Origin: Stemphylium vesicarium
Taxonomy: Eukaryota; Ascomycota; Dothideomycetes; Pleosporales; Pleosporaceae
DNA length: 64,000 nt
Direction: 5' to 3'
Assembly (NCBI GenBank): GCA_004380135.1
Contig: QXCR01000002.1
Location: forward strand, 682,001-746,000
The translations under genes were made by a program, and so were the position numbers. A model generated the notes under the pieces. It searched no databases. It worked only from the letters and a program-made list of their open reading frames with translations, and had not been told where the DNA came from. Shown one piece after another: positions 11,082-22,800 of the stretch; position 1 is the first letter of the stretch; each line of letters starts with the position of its first letter.

Positions 11082-11536
11082 AAACCATTGCAGGCGAATA
11101 GATGAACAGATGGCGGTTAGCAAGGTACAGTGTGAAGACGAAACTTACAATATATCCATAGAAATAAAACTTGAAAGCCCATACCCTGAACATGTCTGTC
11201 GGTAAGAGATGCTAGAGGAGTGTGCTGATGGGTTATCCCCCTCTACAAGTCCTGTACAGCCATTGGAGTGTAGATGTAATAGAGCTTGATTACTTGCAAT
11301 ATAGTGTATCAAAGAGCACAAGTGATAAGCTCCATGAGAACCGTAATAAGATAACATCATCAAACAAACATACAAAAGGTATCCCCCAAATTCCAGTAAA
11401 ATCCGATGCACACCAAAAACACCAATCGCGCTACCCTCTCCCAAGTCGTGAGAGCATCGTGACCGGGAGTAAAACGCCGCTCGAATGCAACTCATCCACC
11501 GCCCGTCATTCGTCGAAGTCGTGCGCCCCAGGACAC
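11082..11536. other. Convergent 3' flanks of metacaspase and RPD3 genes
   Basis: It holds short overlapping ORFs only, and an AATAAA-like sequence near 11163. It is presumed to be the 3' UTRs of both genes. Confidence 0.5.
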
Positions 11537-13456
11537 CTAGTCCTTGGCGACTTCTGTCCTGACTTCGCCTTTGACGTTTTCCGAGTCGCGTTCTGCTTCG
11601 CCCGCTTCTTTTGCAGCAGAGACCTCTTCTTTGTCTTCACTGTCCTCCATCTCCACGTCGGCTACCGGGGCTGATGTGGGCGCCATAGTGGCTGGCGCCG
11701 CAGTGGGTGGGGATTCAGGTGGGGTGACGACGCCAGCGGGCGATGGATCTCGTGGTGCAGCATCAGCAGCAGCAGCGGCCGAAGCCTCGACAGGGGCTGG
11801 CTCGGGCGCCGGTGCGCCCATGTCAATGTCACCATCTTTGTCAGCTTCTGGTTCGCCAGCAGTAGGAGTTTGGGTGCGCGACTTGGCCGCTGCGGAAGGT
11901 TGTCGGGTTGAAACAGCACTTTCGCCATTGATTTCTTCCATGCCGTCGAGTTCGTCGGCCGGGGCCGCGTTCGGGTTGGGGTAGTCGGTGATGTGCCGCC
12001 TCTTCTTAACACCAGGCTGAGCGCGCACTCCAAGGCTGTTCTTGTAGTCTTCGTCATCACTCGCATCATAAAGCTCACCTTCATGCTCAATCTGCTTGTC
12101 GCGTTGACGTTGTGTCATGCGCACGTCTCGGTTCTCATCGGCGTCTAGATCATCGTCCTCATCTTCAGCGTCGGAGTCCATGGAACGCCGCAGGGTGATG
12201 GGATTGTCTGGGATAGTTGTAAAAGCCTCGACTGATGGTTTTCCCGTTCTTCGGATGTTCTCAATCACAGCGGACTTGATCTTGTGCAGGTAGTCATGGG
12301 AATTGGCGTTTTCCATGTTCGATGGGCGAACGTCCAGCTCATAGTCGGGGGCAAAGTATTCATAGTAGTCATTGAAGGGCAGCTGCTTCGACATCTTCTC
12401 AGAGACGAGCTCTCCGGTCTCGTAAGCCCATGTTCGCGCTACGTTCCTCATTGTGTAACCGCCACCCCCGAGCACAATGACGGGGACGCCAAAGCTCTTG
12501 ACGTACTTGACGCAATTCGCGTGCCCGTCCATGCTCAGGTTGAAGCAACCCAGCCTGTCACCCGACAGACTGTCACCACCGCATTGTAGAACAATAGCTT
12601 CAGGTCCATAGTATGTCATGACTGCCTGAATGACGGGCTCGAAGATGTTGCGGTATGTCTCGTCGGTAATACCGTCTCGAAGAGGGAAGTTGACCGAGTA
12701 GTTCTTGCCGCTGCCGACACCGATGTCGCGAAGTTCGCCGGTACCGGGGAAGTACTCGCCGTACTTGTGGAAAGAGACGGTCATGACACGGTCGGTGGTG
12801 TAAAAAGCTTCCTCGACACCGTCTCCGTGGTGGACATCGATGTCGATGTAAAGGACGCGCTGCTTGTACCTGAGTAGCTCGATAATTCCCAGGACAATGT
12901 CGTTGACATAGCAGAATCCGCTGGCCTCGCTCTTCTTCGCGTGATGCAGGCCGCCAGCCCAGTTGACAGCGACATCGCACTTTCCTCGGTTCAGACGGGC
13001 AGCCCCCTCCATGGTTCCGCCCGCACTAATACCACAGAACTCGAATAGACCGTCGAATACGGGACAGTCATCTCCGACATTGTACTTGCTCTGTTCGCGG
13101 GTAAACTGCTCCATATTGTCTGGCGTGACCTTGTGCAGAAATTCGATGTATTCGTCCGTGTGGAATTGCGTCATTTCGTATTTGGAGGCTGGCTTTGCGC
13201 GCTGCGTATCGTTAGTAAAGAACTTGGAGAATGACATTCAGGGCAGACGTACGTAAATCTCCATCTTGGTGTAGAGGCCATAGTTCATAATCAGACTATG
13301 CGCCATGCGTATGCGGTGGGGCTTCATGGGATGTCCGGCAACATAAGCGTAGTTTCCCACGTCGGAGTCGTAAAAGTAAGCCACTTTCTTGGGCTGCGAC
13401 GCGACGCCGTTGTTGCTGGAAACCTGGCCAGTGGGTTTTGACATATCCTCCGCCAT
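11537..13456 (-). CDS. RPD3: Class I histone deacetylase RPD3
   Basis: Two exons, 13456-13253 and 13201-11537, give 622 residues. The 51-base intron has a GTACGT donor and a TACTAAC-type branch. The deacetylase domain covers residues 24 to about 400 and keeps the class I signatures: GHPMKPHRIRM, the charge-relay pair H154/H155 in GGLHHAKK, the zinc-binding DVHHGDGVEEAF segment, and GGGGYTMRNVARTW. The tail of about 200 residues is acidic and then Ala/Pro/Glu-rich, typical of filamentous-fungal Rpd3/RpdA and longer than yeast Rpd3 (433 residues). The enzyme removes acetyl groups from histone tails as the catalytic subunit of the Rpd3L and Rpd3S Sin3 complexes, repressing transcription. The gene is divergent from RPN11 with 445 bases between the starts. 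Confidence 0.97.
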
Positions 13457-13901
13457 GTCTGCAGTGGCTGCGCGCAGCTACGGGACTTTATCGTTGTGGG
13501 TAGGATGTTTTCAAGATTTCAGAACGACGCTTGCATATATCTTGAGACACGCGGTGGGTGTAATGATGTATCGGGTCCTCGAGACTAAATAGCCGCGAAA
13601 GAGTGGAGGGGCCTGGACGAGAGATGGCGGGAGCTCTGAACAAAGACACAGGCATTGAGCATGGAGCTGCGGCAGGGTACCCATGTCTAGCGCCGGTACC
13701 GGAATAACATCATGGCCGCATGTGGCAGTCGCGCAGTTACGTGAAGCTCCGAGCATCAGTAGCTTCATCATCATCATCGCCGCCGCCGCCTCACCTAAAC
13801 ACACGCCTGCTCCTTCACCCAGGACAAACTAGCTCGCCTGATTCACCCCGCATCTCAGTCCAACCTCCGCAAGAAGATCAACCGCCAACTACTCCCCCAC
13901 C
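13457..13901. other. Divergent promoter region of RPD3 and RPN11
   Basis: It includes an imperfect (ATC)n/(GCC)n tract near 13765-13795 and a CT-rich leader just before the RPN11 ATG. No other element was recognised. Confidence 0.5.
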
Positions 13902-15029
13902 ATGGACCGGTTAAGCAGAATGCTCGCCGCCGCTCAAGGCATGGGCGGTATGGGAGGAGGACCCCAGGCCGACACCAACCTGATTGATAATTCGGAAACC
14001 GTCTACATTTCTTCACTCGCGCTGCTCAAGATGCTGCGACACGGTCGGGCTGGTGTGCCCATGGAAGTCATGGGACTGATGCTGGGCGAGTTTGTCGACG
14101 ATTACACAGTACGAGTGGTGGATGTATTCGCCATGCCGCAGTCGGGAACTGGTGTCTCAGTCGAGGCTGTGGACCCCGTCTTCCAGACCAAGATGATGGA
14201 CATGCTTCGGCAAACAGGAAGGTACGCAACCACGCATTGAGCATTCCAGGCCGCCACACTCAGTCATCAGTCGCTGACAAACACAGGCAAGAGACCGTCG
14301 TCGGCTGGTACCACTCACATCCCGGTTTCGGCTGCTGGCTGTCGTCCGTTGATATCAACACACAGCAGTCCTTCGAGCAGCTCACACCTCGCGCCGTCGC
14401 CGTCGTGGTCGACCCCATCCAGTCGGTCAAGGGCAAGGTCGTCATCGATGCCTTCCGCCTAATCAACCCGCAAACCCTCATGATGGGTCACGAGCCCCGC
14501 CAAACCACATCCAACGTCGGCCACCTCAACAAGCCTTCGATCCAAGCCCTTATCCACGGCCTGAACCGCCACTATTACTCAATCGGCATCAACTACCGAA
14601 AGACTGCGCTGGAGGAGAACATGCTGATGAACCTGCACAAGCACGTCTGGACAGAGGCCCTGCTCATGGACGACTTCAAGGGTGAAGGCGACCGGAATAC
14701 CGACAGGTTACAGAAGCTAGTTACACTGGCCGACGGTTACGAGAAGCGGGTCAAGGAGGAGACGGAGCTGACCAAGGACCAATTGAAGACGCGATACGTT
14801 GGAAAGGTCGACCCCAAGAAGCGTACGTCTATCTATCATCTATATTTACTTTTTTTAATTTTACTAACGGCCTCCTGCAGACATCTCCGACGTTGGTCAG
14901 CAACTCATCGAAGACAACATTGTCTCTGTCTCACGGCAGATGATCGACAAGGAGGCCTCGGTACCCAAGCCCAACGCGCGACAAAACGGCCAATCGTCTG
15001 GCGGCGACGACGTCGAAATGGAGGAATAG
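13902..15029 (+). CDS. RPN11: 26S proteasome lid deubiquitinase RPN11
   Basis: Three exons, 13902-14221, 14287-14822 and 14881-15029, give 334 residues. Intron 1 (GTACGC...ACACAG) splits the codon before QETVVGWYHSHPG. Intron 2 splits the His codon of DPKKHI. The JAMM/MPN+ metalloprotease site is intact: E55 in the EVMGLMLG strand, then H116, H118, S126 and D129 in HSHPGFGCWLSSVD, with the conserved insert-1 region after it. Residue numbers and total length match the family (yeast 306, human 310) apart from a Gly/Met-rich N-terminus and an extended acidic C-terminus ending GDDVEMEE. RPN11 removes ubiquitin chains en bloc from substrates committed to degradation, in the lid of the 19S particle. 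Confidence 0.97.
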
Positions 15030-16302
15030 GAGTCGCCTACTCGCAGGCTGGCAAGGCTACTGCGTCTCCAGGACGTTAGACACCGAAATATATACTGTTC
15101 CTTACAGTAGTATATCCTAGCTGAAAAGTTGGCGCTACACCCTACCAAGCGCCAATACAGTAATGCATAGAGTATGAGACAATGATACCAAACGCGTCTT
15201 CTTGCATAGTTGAATGACTGTGCATACCCTTGTTGATAGTTGAACATGCACCAAGACACGAATTGAGGAGGGTGGGGAGAGGTGGTGGGCTCCCCTTGCA
15301 TACACTCACCGCTGCGTCTTGAACTTCAGTCATTTGACTTTTACATCAGGCTCGCTCACACCGCATTTTGGGCCAACACTCGTGAGATGCATGTACATGA
15401 CGACTGTTCACGTGACGACCATTTTCTTAGACGCAAAGTGATACATCACATGGCAGAAATAATCATCACCAGAAGCTTTCAAGACACCATGATTGAACGT
15501 ATTCTCCTTTTTTTCAATGCCTCTGTTAAGCTAATTGCGCCGTCAACATCATGGCATAAAAACCATCCTTTTACCCAACAACAACAACAACAACAGACCA
15601 TACCCACGCTGCCATCGATTCATTTCTCATGCCCCGCCGCGACACGACAATGTCGTCTCTGTGCCGTCCCGGGTTTAAAAAAGGAAAGAAAAAAAAGGTA
15701 GGAACCCCCGAGGGCTATCAACCTGAGTATGTTGTTTCTGTATCCGCCATAGTGCGCTCGCCATCCCGTTCATTGCCCTCCCCTTTCTTTGGTATAAAAC
15801 AGCAAATCACCACCCACATCCCCTTTGGTACGTTTCGTACACGACTTTTTTTTTTTTGCCTTGGTAAATGAGATGATGAGGAAACAAGGAAACTGATCCG
15901 AGTCGAATACGTATACATGTTTCAACAGTGATGGTGTAGGTTCGTCGTCAAATGAACGACTTCCTGTGGCGAAACGGGAAAAAAGGAGGTGGGTTGTACA
16001 TTCGACAAAAGATTTCTCAGGAACTCCAGTGAAAGCGTCTAGGGGGAATAGAGGGAAAGAGGAGTCCGTTCTGACTAATGAGATTGGAGAACTTCTTGTC
16101 TCCTCAGATACGGGGAGCAGTTGACGAAACTTTTCGTGTCCAAGGAAATTTGCATACAGCGACCATTGACGAGCTTTTTTGTTGGCCATACCTGACCACA
16201 TGCGCATCTTGTCAAACGGTGCTTTTCGATGCTACCATGATGGGCTACACGTCTGTGGCTACATGTCTGTAGCTACTCTCAGTAAGTCAATGGCGTGCCC
16301 AA
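15030..16302. other. Convergent 3' region of RPN11 and HMT1
   Basis: Low-complexity tracts dominate: a CAA repeat at 15576-15595 (listed separately), an A/G-rich run at 15676-15698 and a T12 run at 15846-15857. ORFs here, such as 15282-15701, run through the simple repeats and are not credible genes. Confidence 0.5.
15576..15595. repeat. CAA microsatellite
   Basis: About six perfect CAA units in the RPN11/HMT1 intergenic region. Confidence 0.9.
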
Positions 16303-19276
16303 CTAAGGGTGGCCATGGGGCTTCGACGAGCTCTCATCCTGGTGTGATCCATTTTGCGCCGCGGAGCGCCTCTTCTTCGCCGTCTCGTCGTCAGAGCTCG
16401 AGTGGCTGCTGCTTCCATCTTCGAGACCAATGCTTCCGTCCTTGGACTCTCGGCGGAGTCTATCGGCCTTGTCCTTGAGGTATTGAGCCTGTTCAGCTGC
16501 TCGCTGCGCACGAATCTGCTTCTTCCACATGGCGGCGTAATGCCCATTTCGGTCAAGAAGTTCCTCATGTGTTCCACGCTCCTGGACCTTGCCCTTGTGT
16601 AGGACAAGAATCTGGTCGGCGTGGGTGATGGTACTGAGACGATGAGCAATGATAAGCATTGTTCGGCCCTTTGCCAGAGTCGTAAAGGCTTCTTGAATGT
16701 GCTGCTCCGTTTCCGTGTCAAGGGCTGCAGTTGCTTCGTCAAGCATAATGATACGCGGGTTCTTCAAAATGGTACGGGCAATGGCAACGCGCTGCTTCTC
16801 GCCTCCGGAAAGTCGCAGACCGCGGTCACCAACCTTGGTATCATATCTATCCGGGAAGGTCATGATCTTGTCGTGAATGCTCGCCGCCTTGCATGCCTCG
16901 TGTACCTGCTCGTCGGTTGCGTCCGGGTTGGCATACTTTAGGTTATACATGAGTGTCTCGTTGAAGAGAACAGTATCTTGAGGCACAACACCGATGTGGC
17001 TGCGCACCGAGTCGATGGTCAAATCTTCCACGTCATGTCCGTCGACTTGAATGCTTCCGGACATGGTGTTGTAGAAACGATAAAGCAGGCGAAAGACGGT
17101 AGATTTACCGCCACCAGATTCACCGACAAAAGCAGTCGTCGTACCGGGCTCGCAGTGGAAGTCAAGACCTGTAAGGGCAGGTTTGCGCTGATCGTACGCA
17201 AAGTGCACGTCCTGGAAGCGAAGATTGCCTTCACATGATGCTAGGGGTTGGGCCGTCTCCTTGTCGATTACAGTTGGTCGCTCTTTGAACAGTTCAAGCA
17301 TGCGCTCAGAGTTGATCATAGCAGACTGAATCATCCTGTAAAAGGTACCGAAGAAGTTCAGGGGGCTCTGCAGTTGGCCCATGTACGTGATCAGGGTGAC
17401 GAACTTGCCGACATCTAGATCGCCTATCGCAACTTGGTATGCTGCAATGAAACATGTTACGAGTAGTCCAATCATAAAGACCATGTTCTGGGTGATGTTC
17501 ATGATGTTCAAGGAGATCATGACCTTGTACTCAGCGTTCTGATACTTCTTGACAGCCTCACGGTAGCGGTTGAACTCGTAAGCTTCGGCGTTGAAATACT
17601 TGACCGTCTCATACGATACCATTGAGTCATTCCTGCACGTGTTAGCTATAGGTTGGGGAATGTGCTAGGAGCGACTCACTTGACTGCGTCTTCTTCCCTG
17701 TCGGCATTGACCATTTCTCGGCGGATTTCAGCACGCCATTGCGCCATGCGAATGGTGAGGTAGATGTACCAAAACGTGACAATGGCAATGACAAGGGCAT
17801 AGTAGGCATCGAATCTGACGAGAAAGTAGCCAATGGCGACAGCCAAATCGATGAGCATGGGAACCACGGAGAAGGTCACCTGCTCGAGGAAGGTGTTGAT
17901 GGAGCTACCCTTTCCCAAGGCGGAAAGAACCTCGCCCGTCTTCTTGCCGAGGTGGAAGTCGAGACTAAGGCTGTGCACGTGCTCAAACGCGGCAACAGAG
18001 AGCTCACGATACGAGTACTGCGAGACGGGGATCCAAAGTGCCGATCGCGCAGCGCCAAGCACACCGTTGCTTCCCTGCAAAAAGCGGAAGGCGATGTACA
18101 CCATGATGGCAGTCCATGGATTGCCTCTTTCCGAGTCCTTTAAGCGCTCAACGATCTCACCAGTCAGGTCTGGGACGAGGACGTTGACAACGCGCTGCAT
18201 CAGCACAAGTATGAAACACGCCACAACCACCAGCTGCAACTTGCGGTCCTTGGAAGGCCAAAGGTATGGGAAAAACACGTGGTAGCCCTTGATGTATTCC
18301 CACCAGCTGCGTGCGGGGGCGCCCGTGGGTCTGCTCCAGGCGGGCGGTGCACCCTCGGTGTGCTGGTGCTTGCCACCGACGGGGTGGACTGAGCCATAAG
18401 AACCGTTCGCGTGACCGTTCTCCGCGTGGCCATTCTGATCGGCGCCACCCAACAATGACGTGCTCTCGGTGGGCGTCCCCGTCTCCTGCTGCGATTTGCG
18501 CTGGGGCACAATGACAAAAAGGATGTAAAAGGCGATGAGGGCGAGTAGCAGCACAATGCGCAGCAGATCCATGGCGACTTCAGCCGATTCCCATTCGGTC
18601 ATTCCAAAGCGCAGGCGCTTGGCGGGCGGGCCTGCCGTGGGCTCCTTGTGCGGATGCGTGTAGATTGAAAAGGAAAGAGCGACCAAAATAATTTCGAGAA
18701 CAGTCGCCAGAATCCATGTTGCCAGATGGGCCTCGGTCGGCGAAGGTTTGGAGTCGAGGAGGGAGATGAGGAAGAGACAGTAGACGAAGAAGGAGCCAAC
18801 GAGGTAAATCTGGCGGGTCAGTACAGATGCAAACTGAATGTACTGGCGACTCTACATACCACGACGGCTTTTCCGGCCCACCAGTGTTCCTGCTGCATGA
18901 CCAAGGCATGCGCAACGACAATGACGGAATTGCCGACAAAAGTGAAAGCCGTGGCCAATGAGACCCATTCGAACACCCTCTTCTGCGTCTGCGTGACATC
19001 GTCGTGGGCCGTCTTCTTGACAAAATTCCGGGTCGGGTCGGTTGCGGGCAGCGGCTTGCCTCCAGGGCCAAGTGTAGTAGGTTTGGCGATATTAGTATTA
19101 GATTTAGAGGCGGCAATGCTGCGGTAGGTAAAGGCAGCCAGAAAGAAAACAAGCATAACGATCGGGTAGGCATATTGCAAGATGGCCATGGTGGTACGAA
19201 CAGGACGGGCATAGCTCCATCGGTCGTCGACGTCGTCGAGGGCCGAAGGGTCGGCGTGGAGCAGCGGATCGGCCAT
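16303..19276 (-). CDS. HMT1: Vacuolar ABC half-transporter, HMT1/ABCB6 type
   Basis: Three exons, 19276-18860, 18809-17680 and 17632-16303, give 958 residues. The N-terminal 300 residues contain about five hydrophobic segments (a TMD0) and a polar linker rich in His, Gly and Asn. A six-helix ABC membrane domain follows (about residues 320-600, with the conserved KYFNAEAYEFNRY coupling region), then one nucleotide-binding domain. That domain has Walker A GESGGGKST (about 686-694), signature LSGGEKQR (from about 790) and Walker B IIMLDE (about 810-815). TMD0 plus a single ABC unit matches S. pombe Hmt1 and human ABCB6 rather than mitochondrial Atm1. Hmt1-type proteins move glutathione- or phytochelatin-linked metals into the vacuole and support cadmium tolerance. 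The Lys/Ser/His-rich C-terminal tail (HGHP end) is not part of the core. It is divergent from RTC1. Confidence 0.88.
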
Positions 19277-19877
19277 GGTGTTGGGGCGTGATCTGTCTTT
19301 CCACTTGGATGTGAGACGCGGGGGTGCGAAGACTCACGGGTGGCAGAGACAGGCGGGAGAAGAGGATAGGAAAGTAGACGAAGATGTTACAGAAGACATG
19401 CGTCGGTTTCCGTCGTGGGCGAGAGAGAGCTAGACTGGTGGCGCGCGTGCAGGTGCGTCAAGGGCAGGGATGTTCGAAAGGCCGTGCATGGGCAATCGAG
19501 GATCCCTTCTGGACCGTCCTAGGACCTCACCCTGCCCCCCCGGCCCAGGACATGGGACGCGACAGCCAGCTCATATGGGTCCAGCGTTTCTCCTGCAGCA
19601 GTGCCGTACCAGCCTGCAGCCTGCAGCAAAGAGAGCCCATCCCCATCCCCACAGGCCCTTTTGCGAGTAACTGCATGCGCTTCCGGCCGGCGACGCTTCA
19701 CCGTCTCGCGCGCAGTCAGTCAGTCGTCAGTCGTCAGTCCGTCCGCCAGTCAGTCCGCCAGTCAGTCCGCCAGTCAGTCAGTCACTCAGTCACTCACTCA
19801 CTCAGTCACTCGGTCGGTCACCAAGTCACTCACCCACCGTTTCATCCACACCAACAGAAACAGACTAGCATCTTCAG
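19277..19877. other. Divergent promoter region of HMT1 and RTC1
   Basis: It is dominated on the RTC1 side by a CAGT-rich tandem array (listed separately) that reaches to about 40 bases before the RTC1 ATG. The HMT1 side is G-rich on the plus strand. No other element was recognised. Confidence 0.55.
19712..19837. repeat. CAGT-rich tandem repeat in the RTC1 leader
   Basis: About 125 bases built from CAGT and CACT tetramers, including three consecutive 12-base units CAGTCAGTCCGC, then TCACTCAGTCACT-type variants. The order is imperfect, as expected from slippage. It ends about 40 bases before the RTC1 start codon, so it probably lies in the 5' UTR or core promoter. Confidence 0.9.
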
Positions 19878-22800
19878 ATGACGGCTGAGAACCGTCGCGC
19901 GTCAGCGGTCTCGTCGCCCAAGATACCGCCTGCTCCGCCGCTCCCTCTGCCCAAAAAGTCACGCTCGTACTTTGAGCGTTTTGTTGCACAGCCATTGACT
20001 ACAGCCTATTCGTCTCGCCCCCCGACGGTGCAGCCAGACGGCGGCCGTCTCCCGAACCCTCTAGTGCCGAAACTTCCCGGGTATGTAACTTGCAAAATGC
20101 TCTTTCCTTGCCCGTCTACCATCCTCCCGTCTCCGCCTCTGGCCCTGCTCCCATTGGCTCTGCTTCCTTCCGCTGCCCAGCTGCCCTCGCGCCTTTCTCC
20201 TTTCGGCCGTTGTATTGATGCTTGCCCGTCGCTCCTTCCTCTACCACTTACCTCCTGCCATGTATCTAGGCATGGCTCCCTGTCCATGCCGCCCTCACTC
20301 CCACCTTCACTCTTACCCTCGCAGTCACTAAGTGCATCCTGCAGCATTCGCACAGGCTATTCGCAAGATGCAAGCCATAAGACAGGCCTCGACATCTCTG
20401 CCCTCGACATCAACCGTGAACGCACCCATGCCGTCCTTGCTGGCAAGGAAATTCTAAAAACAGTCCGCGTGCAAGATGCCAGGATTGTCGACGAGACCAA
20501 TCTGCGCGCTGCCGTCCTCAACTATGCAGACTCCCAGGCCAGGCAGCGCGAGGGCTTGGGCATCCACGACGTAAAATGGTCGCATGGCCAGTTCAGCTCG
20601 CATATAGCGACTGCTGCTGCAAACGGCAAAGTCATCCTGTACGACCTCAACCGCGCCAGCGTAGAGCTCACCCGACTGCACGAGCATACGCGTCAGGTAC
20701 ACAAGCTCGCCTTCAACCCGCATCAGGGCCATCTGCTACTCTCCGCAAGCCATGACTCTACCATTCGCCTGTGGGACTTGCGCGATATGCGCAGAGACGT
20801 CACCATCTGTCGCAGTCGAGACCAGTACCATGGCATGAACGGTGGCATCCGCGACGTTCAATGGTCGCCTACTGATGCTGTAGAATTCGCCTTCGGAACT
20901 GACAATGGAACCATACAGCGTTGGGACTTTCGCCATGCCAAAAGCCCCAAGCAAAAGATAACAGCGCACGACCAGCGCATCTGCACCTCCATCGACTGGC
21001 ACCCAGACGGTAAGCACCTACTCAGCGCTGGCGTCGATCGGACCGTCAAGGTTTGGGATTTTTCCGTTACTGGACGCCGTCAAAAGGCTGCCTTCGTCTT
21101 ACACACACCCTTTCCCGTCTACCAAGCACGATGGAGACCGCCATACTGGTCTGATGAGTATCACGAAAAGGGTGCCTACCAATGCACCCAGCTGGCCACA
21201 TCGTATGATCGCGAACATCCCGTCATCCATGTCTGGGATTTCCGCCGCCCGTTCCTGCCTTTTAGAGAGATCAATAGGTTCTCCACTGCGCCCTCTGATA
21301 TGCTTTGGCACTCGCGTGACACCCTATGGACAGTTGGCAAGGAAGGCATCTTTCAGCAAAACGACGTTCACCATGCCCCAAAGACTGTTGATCGGCGCAA
21401 CCTGCAGGCTCTAGCAGTATCGCCAAGTGGGGAAGTTGCCATCGTTGCCCAGAAGAGGCCACAGCGACGGTCATCTGCAGGCCTAGCCTACGCCGATGAG
21501 GCTTACCTTAATGATCCACGTGATAGGCGCCACAGCCCCGGAAAGGGTAGCCTTCGAAGCTCCGCAGATGACAGTCTGGACGACAGTTTTCTCTCCTCTT
21601 CAATGAAGCGGCACCACGGGCGCACGGCTAGCAACCGGTCCACCAAGTCGTTTAGTAGTACTCCACCCTCTGATATTGCTCCCAAGGTCATGTTTCTAAG
21701 TGACTCCATGGTTACACACAGCGACTCGTTCAGACCGAATCAGGCTGCGATACGAGGCATGCTGCCCGGCACAACAAACACTCAAATCTTTGCCTATCTG
21801 GCGCAGAAATACAAAACCATACCTCTTCCAGACCCCCCTGATCTGGAGTCTTTCCTGCGGGTAGAGCGCGTCTTTGAACAGAACGCGGAATATGCGCAGC
21901 GTGCAGCGTTTTATCGGCTTGCTCAGTCATGGCGAGTCGTGGGAACATCCATCGCGGTGGTGACACGACGCAGAGCCGAGTTACACAGGCACCAAAGAAG
22001 GTTGCGCCCGCAAACCATGGCTCCGCGGTCGTCTGACAAGACGCTTACGTCCTCTGCACACATGGAAGCCCACGACAAGCGGCTGGGAGTGCCGCCAAAC
22101 CCTGCTGTGCGCGCTATCTTGGGCACACTCGACAAACCGCCTCCGCCGTCTAGACCGCCTGCCATAGTTGAGAGTACTTCTAACCTTGCAACCCCTCTTG
22201 CCCGCCCTGTGATTACAAACGCTACCAATAATCCACAAAGACCTGATCTACTCGATATTGACCAAGCGGACATTGATCAGCTCCCACCTGCTGTTACTGG
22301 ACTACCGACCGAGACAAGTAATGCGCTTGCGCCCCCGTCGAGGTCGTTTAGTGGACCACAATGGTACCACTCGGGTGATGGTCTCGATGAACGTCGTGCC
22401 TTGGTGGGCAGCTACAGAGCATCGCCACGAATTCCATTGAGTCTCGCCCCAAGCAGCGCACGGGGCAGCATCGATATTCCTCCCCCATTAGAACGCCATG
22501 ACTCCGGTGAAAGTTTTGCCATGTTCTCAGCCTCGTCCGATTCTCAAAAAGGGAATTCGATGCCCAGTTCTTTTGCTAGTGGCAACTCACAGCAGGGTCG
22601 TGTGAAGCTGCTGTCGGAAGATTGGCAAGCTATTCCGGAACATTCTAGCTTCGGAAAGCCGAGGACCACAGAAGGCGACGAGCTGGGTAGGAGCATGCCG
22701 ATATCTCCAAACACTATTCCAATTGGCGGGAAAGTTAATCCTGATCAACATGATACACGCGGCTCCACCCGCAATGGCCCGAACCATGGGGACGAGGCTG

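Noticed and set aside
15282..15701. 139-codon ORF with a poly-Gln run
   Set aside because: The glutamines come from the CAA microsatellite. The rest is without recognisable structure and lies in a convergent 3' region.
19712..19837. CRISPR-like array
   Set aside because: The units are 4-12 bases without spacers of constant size, in a eukaryotic promoter. It is a slippage-type tandem repeat.
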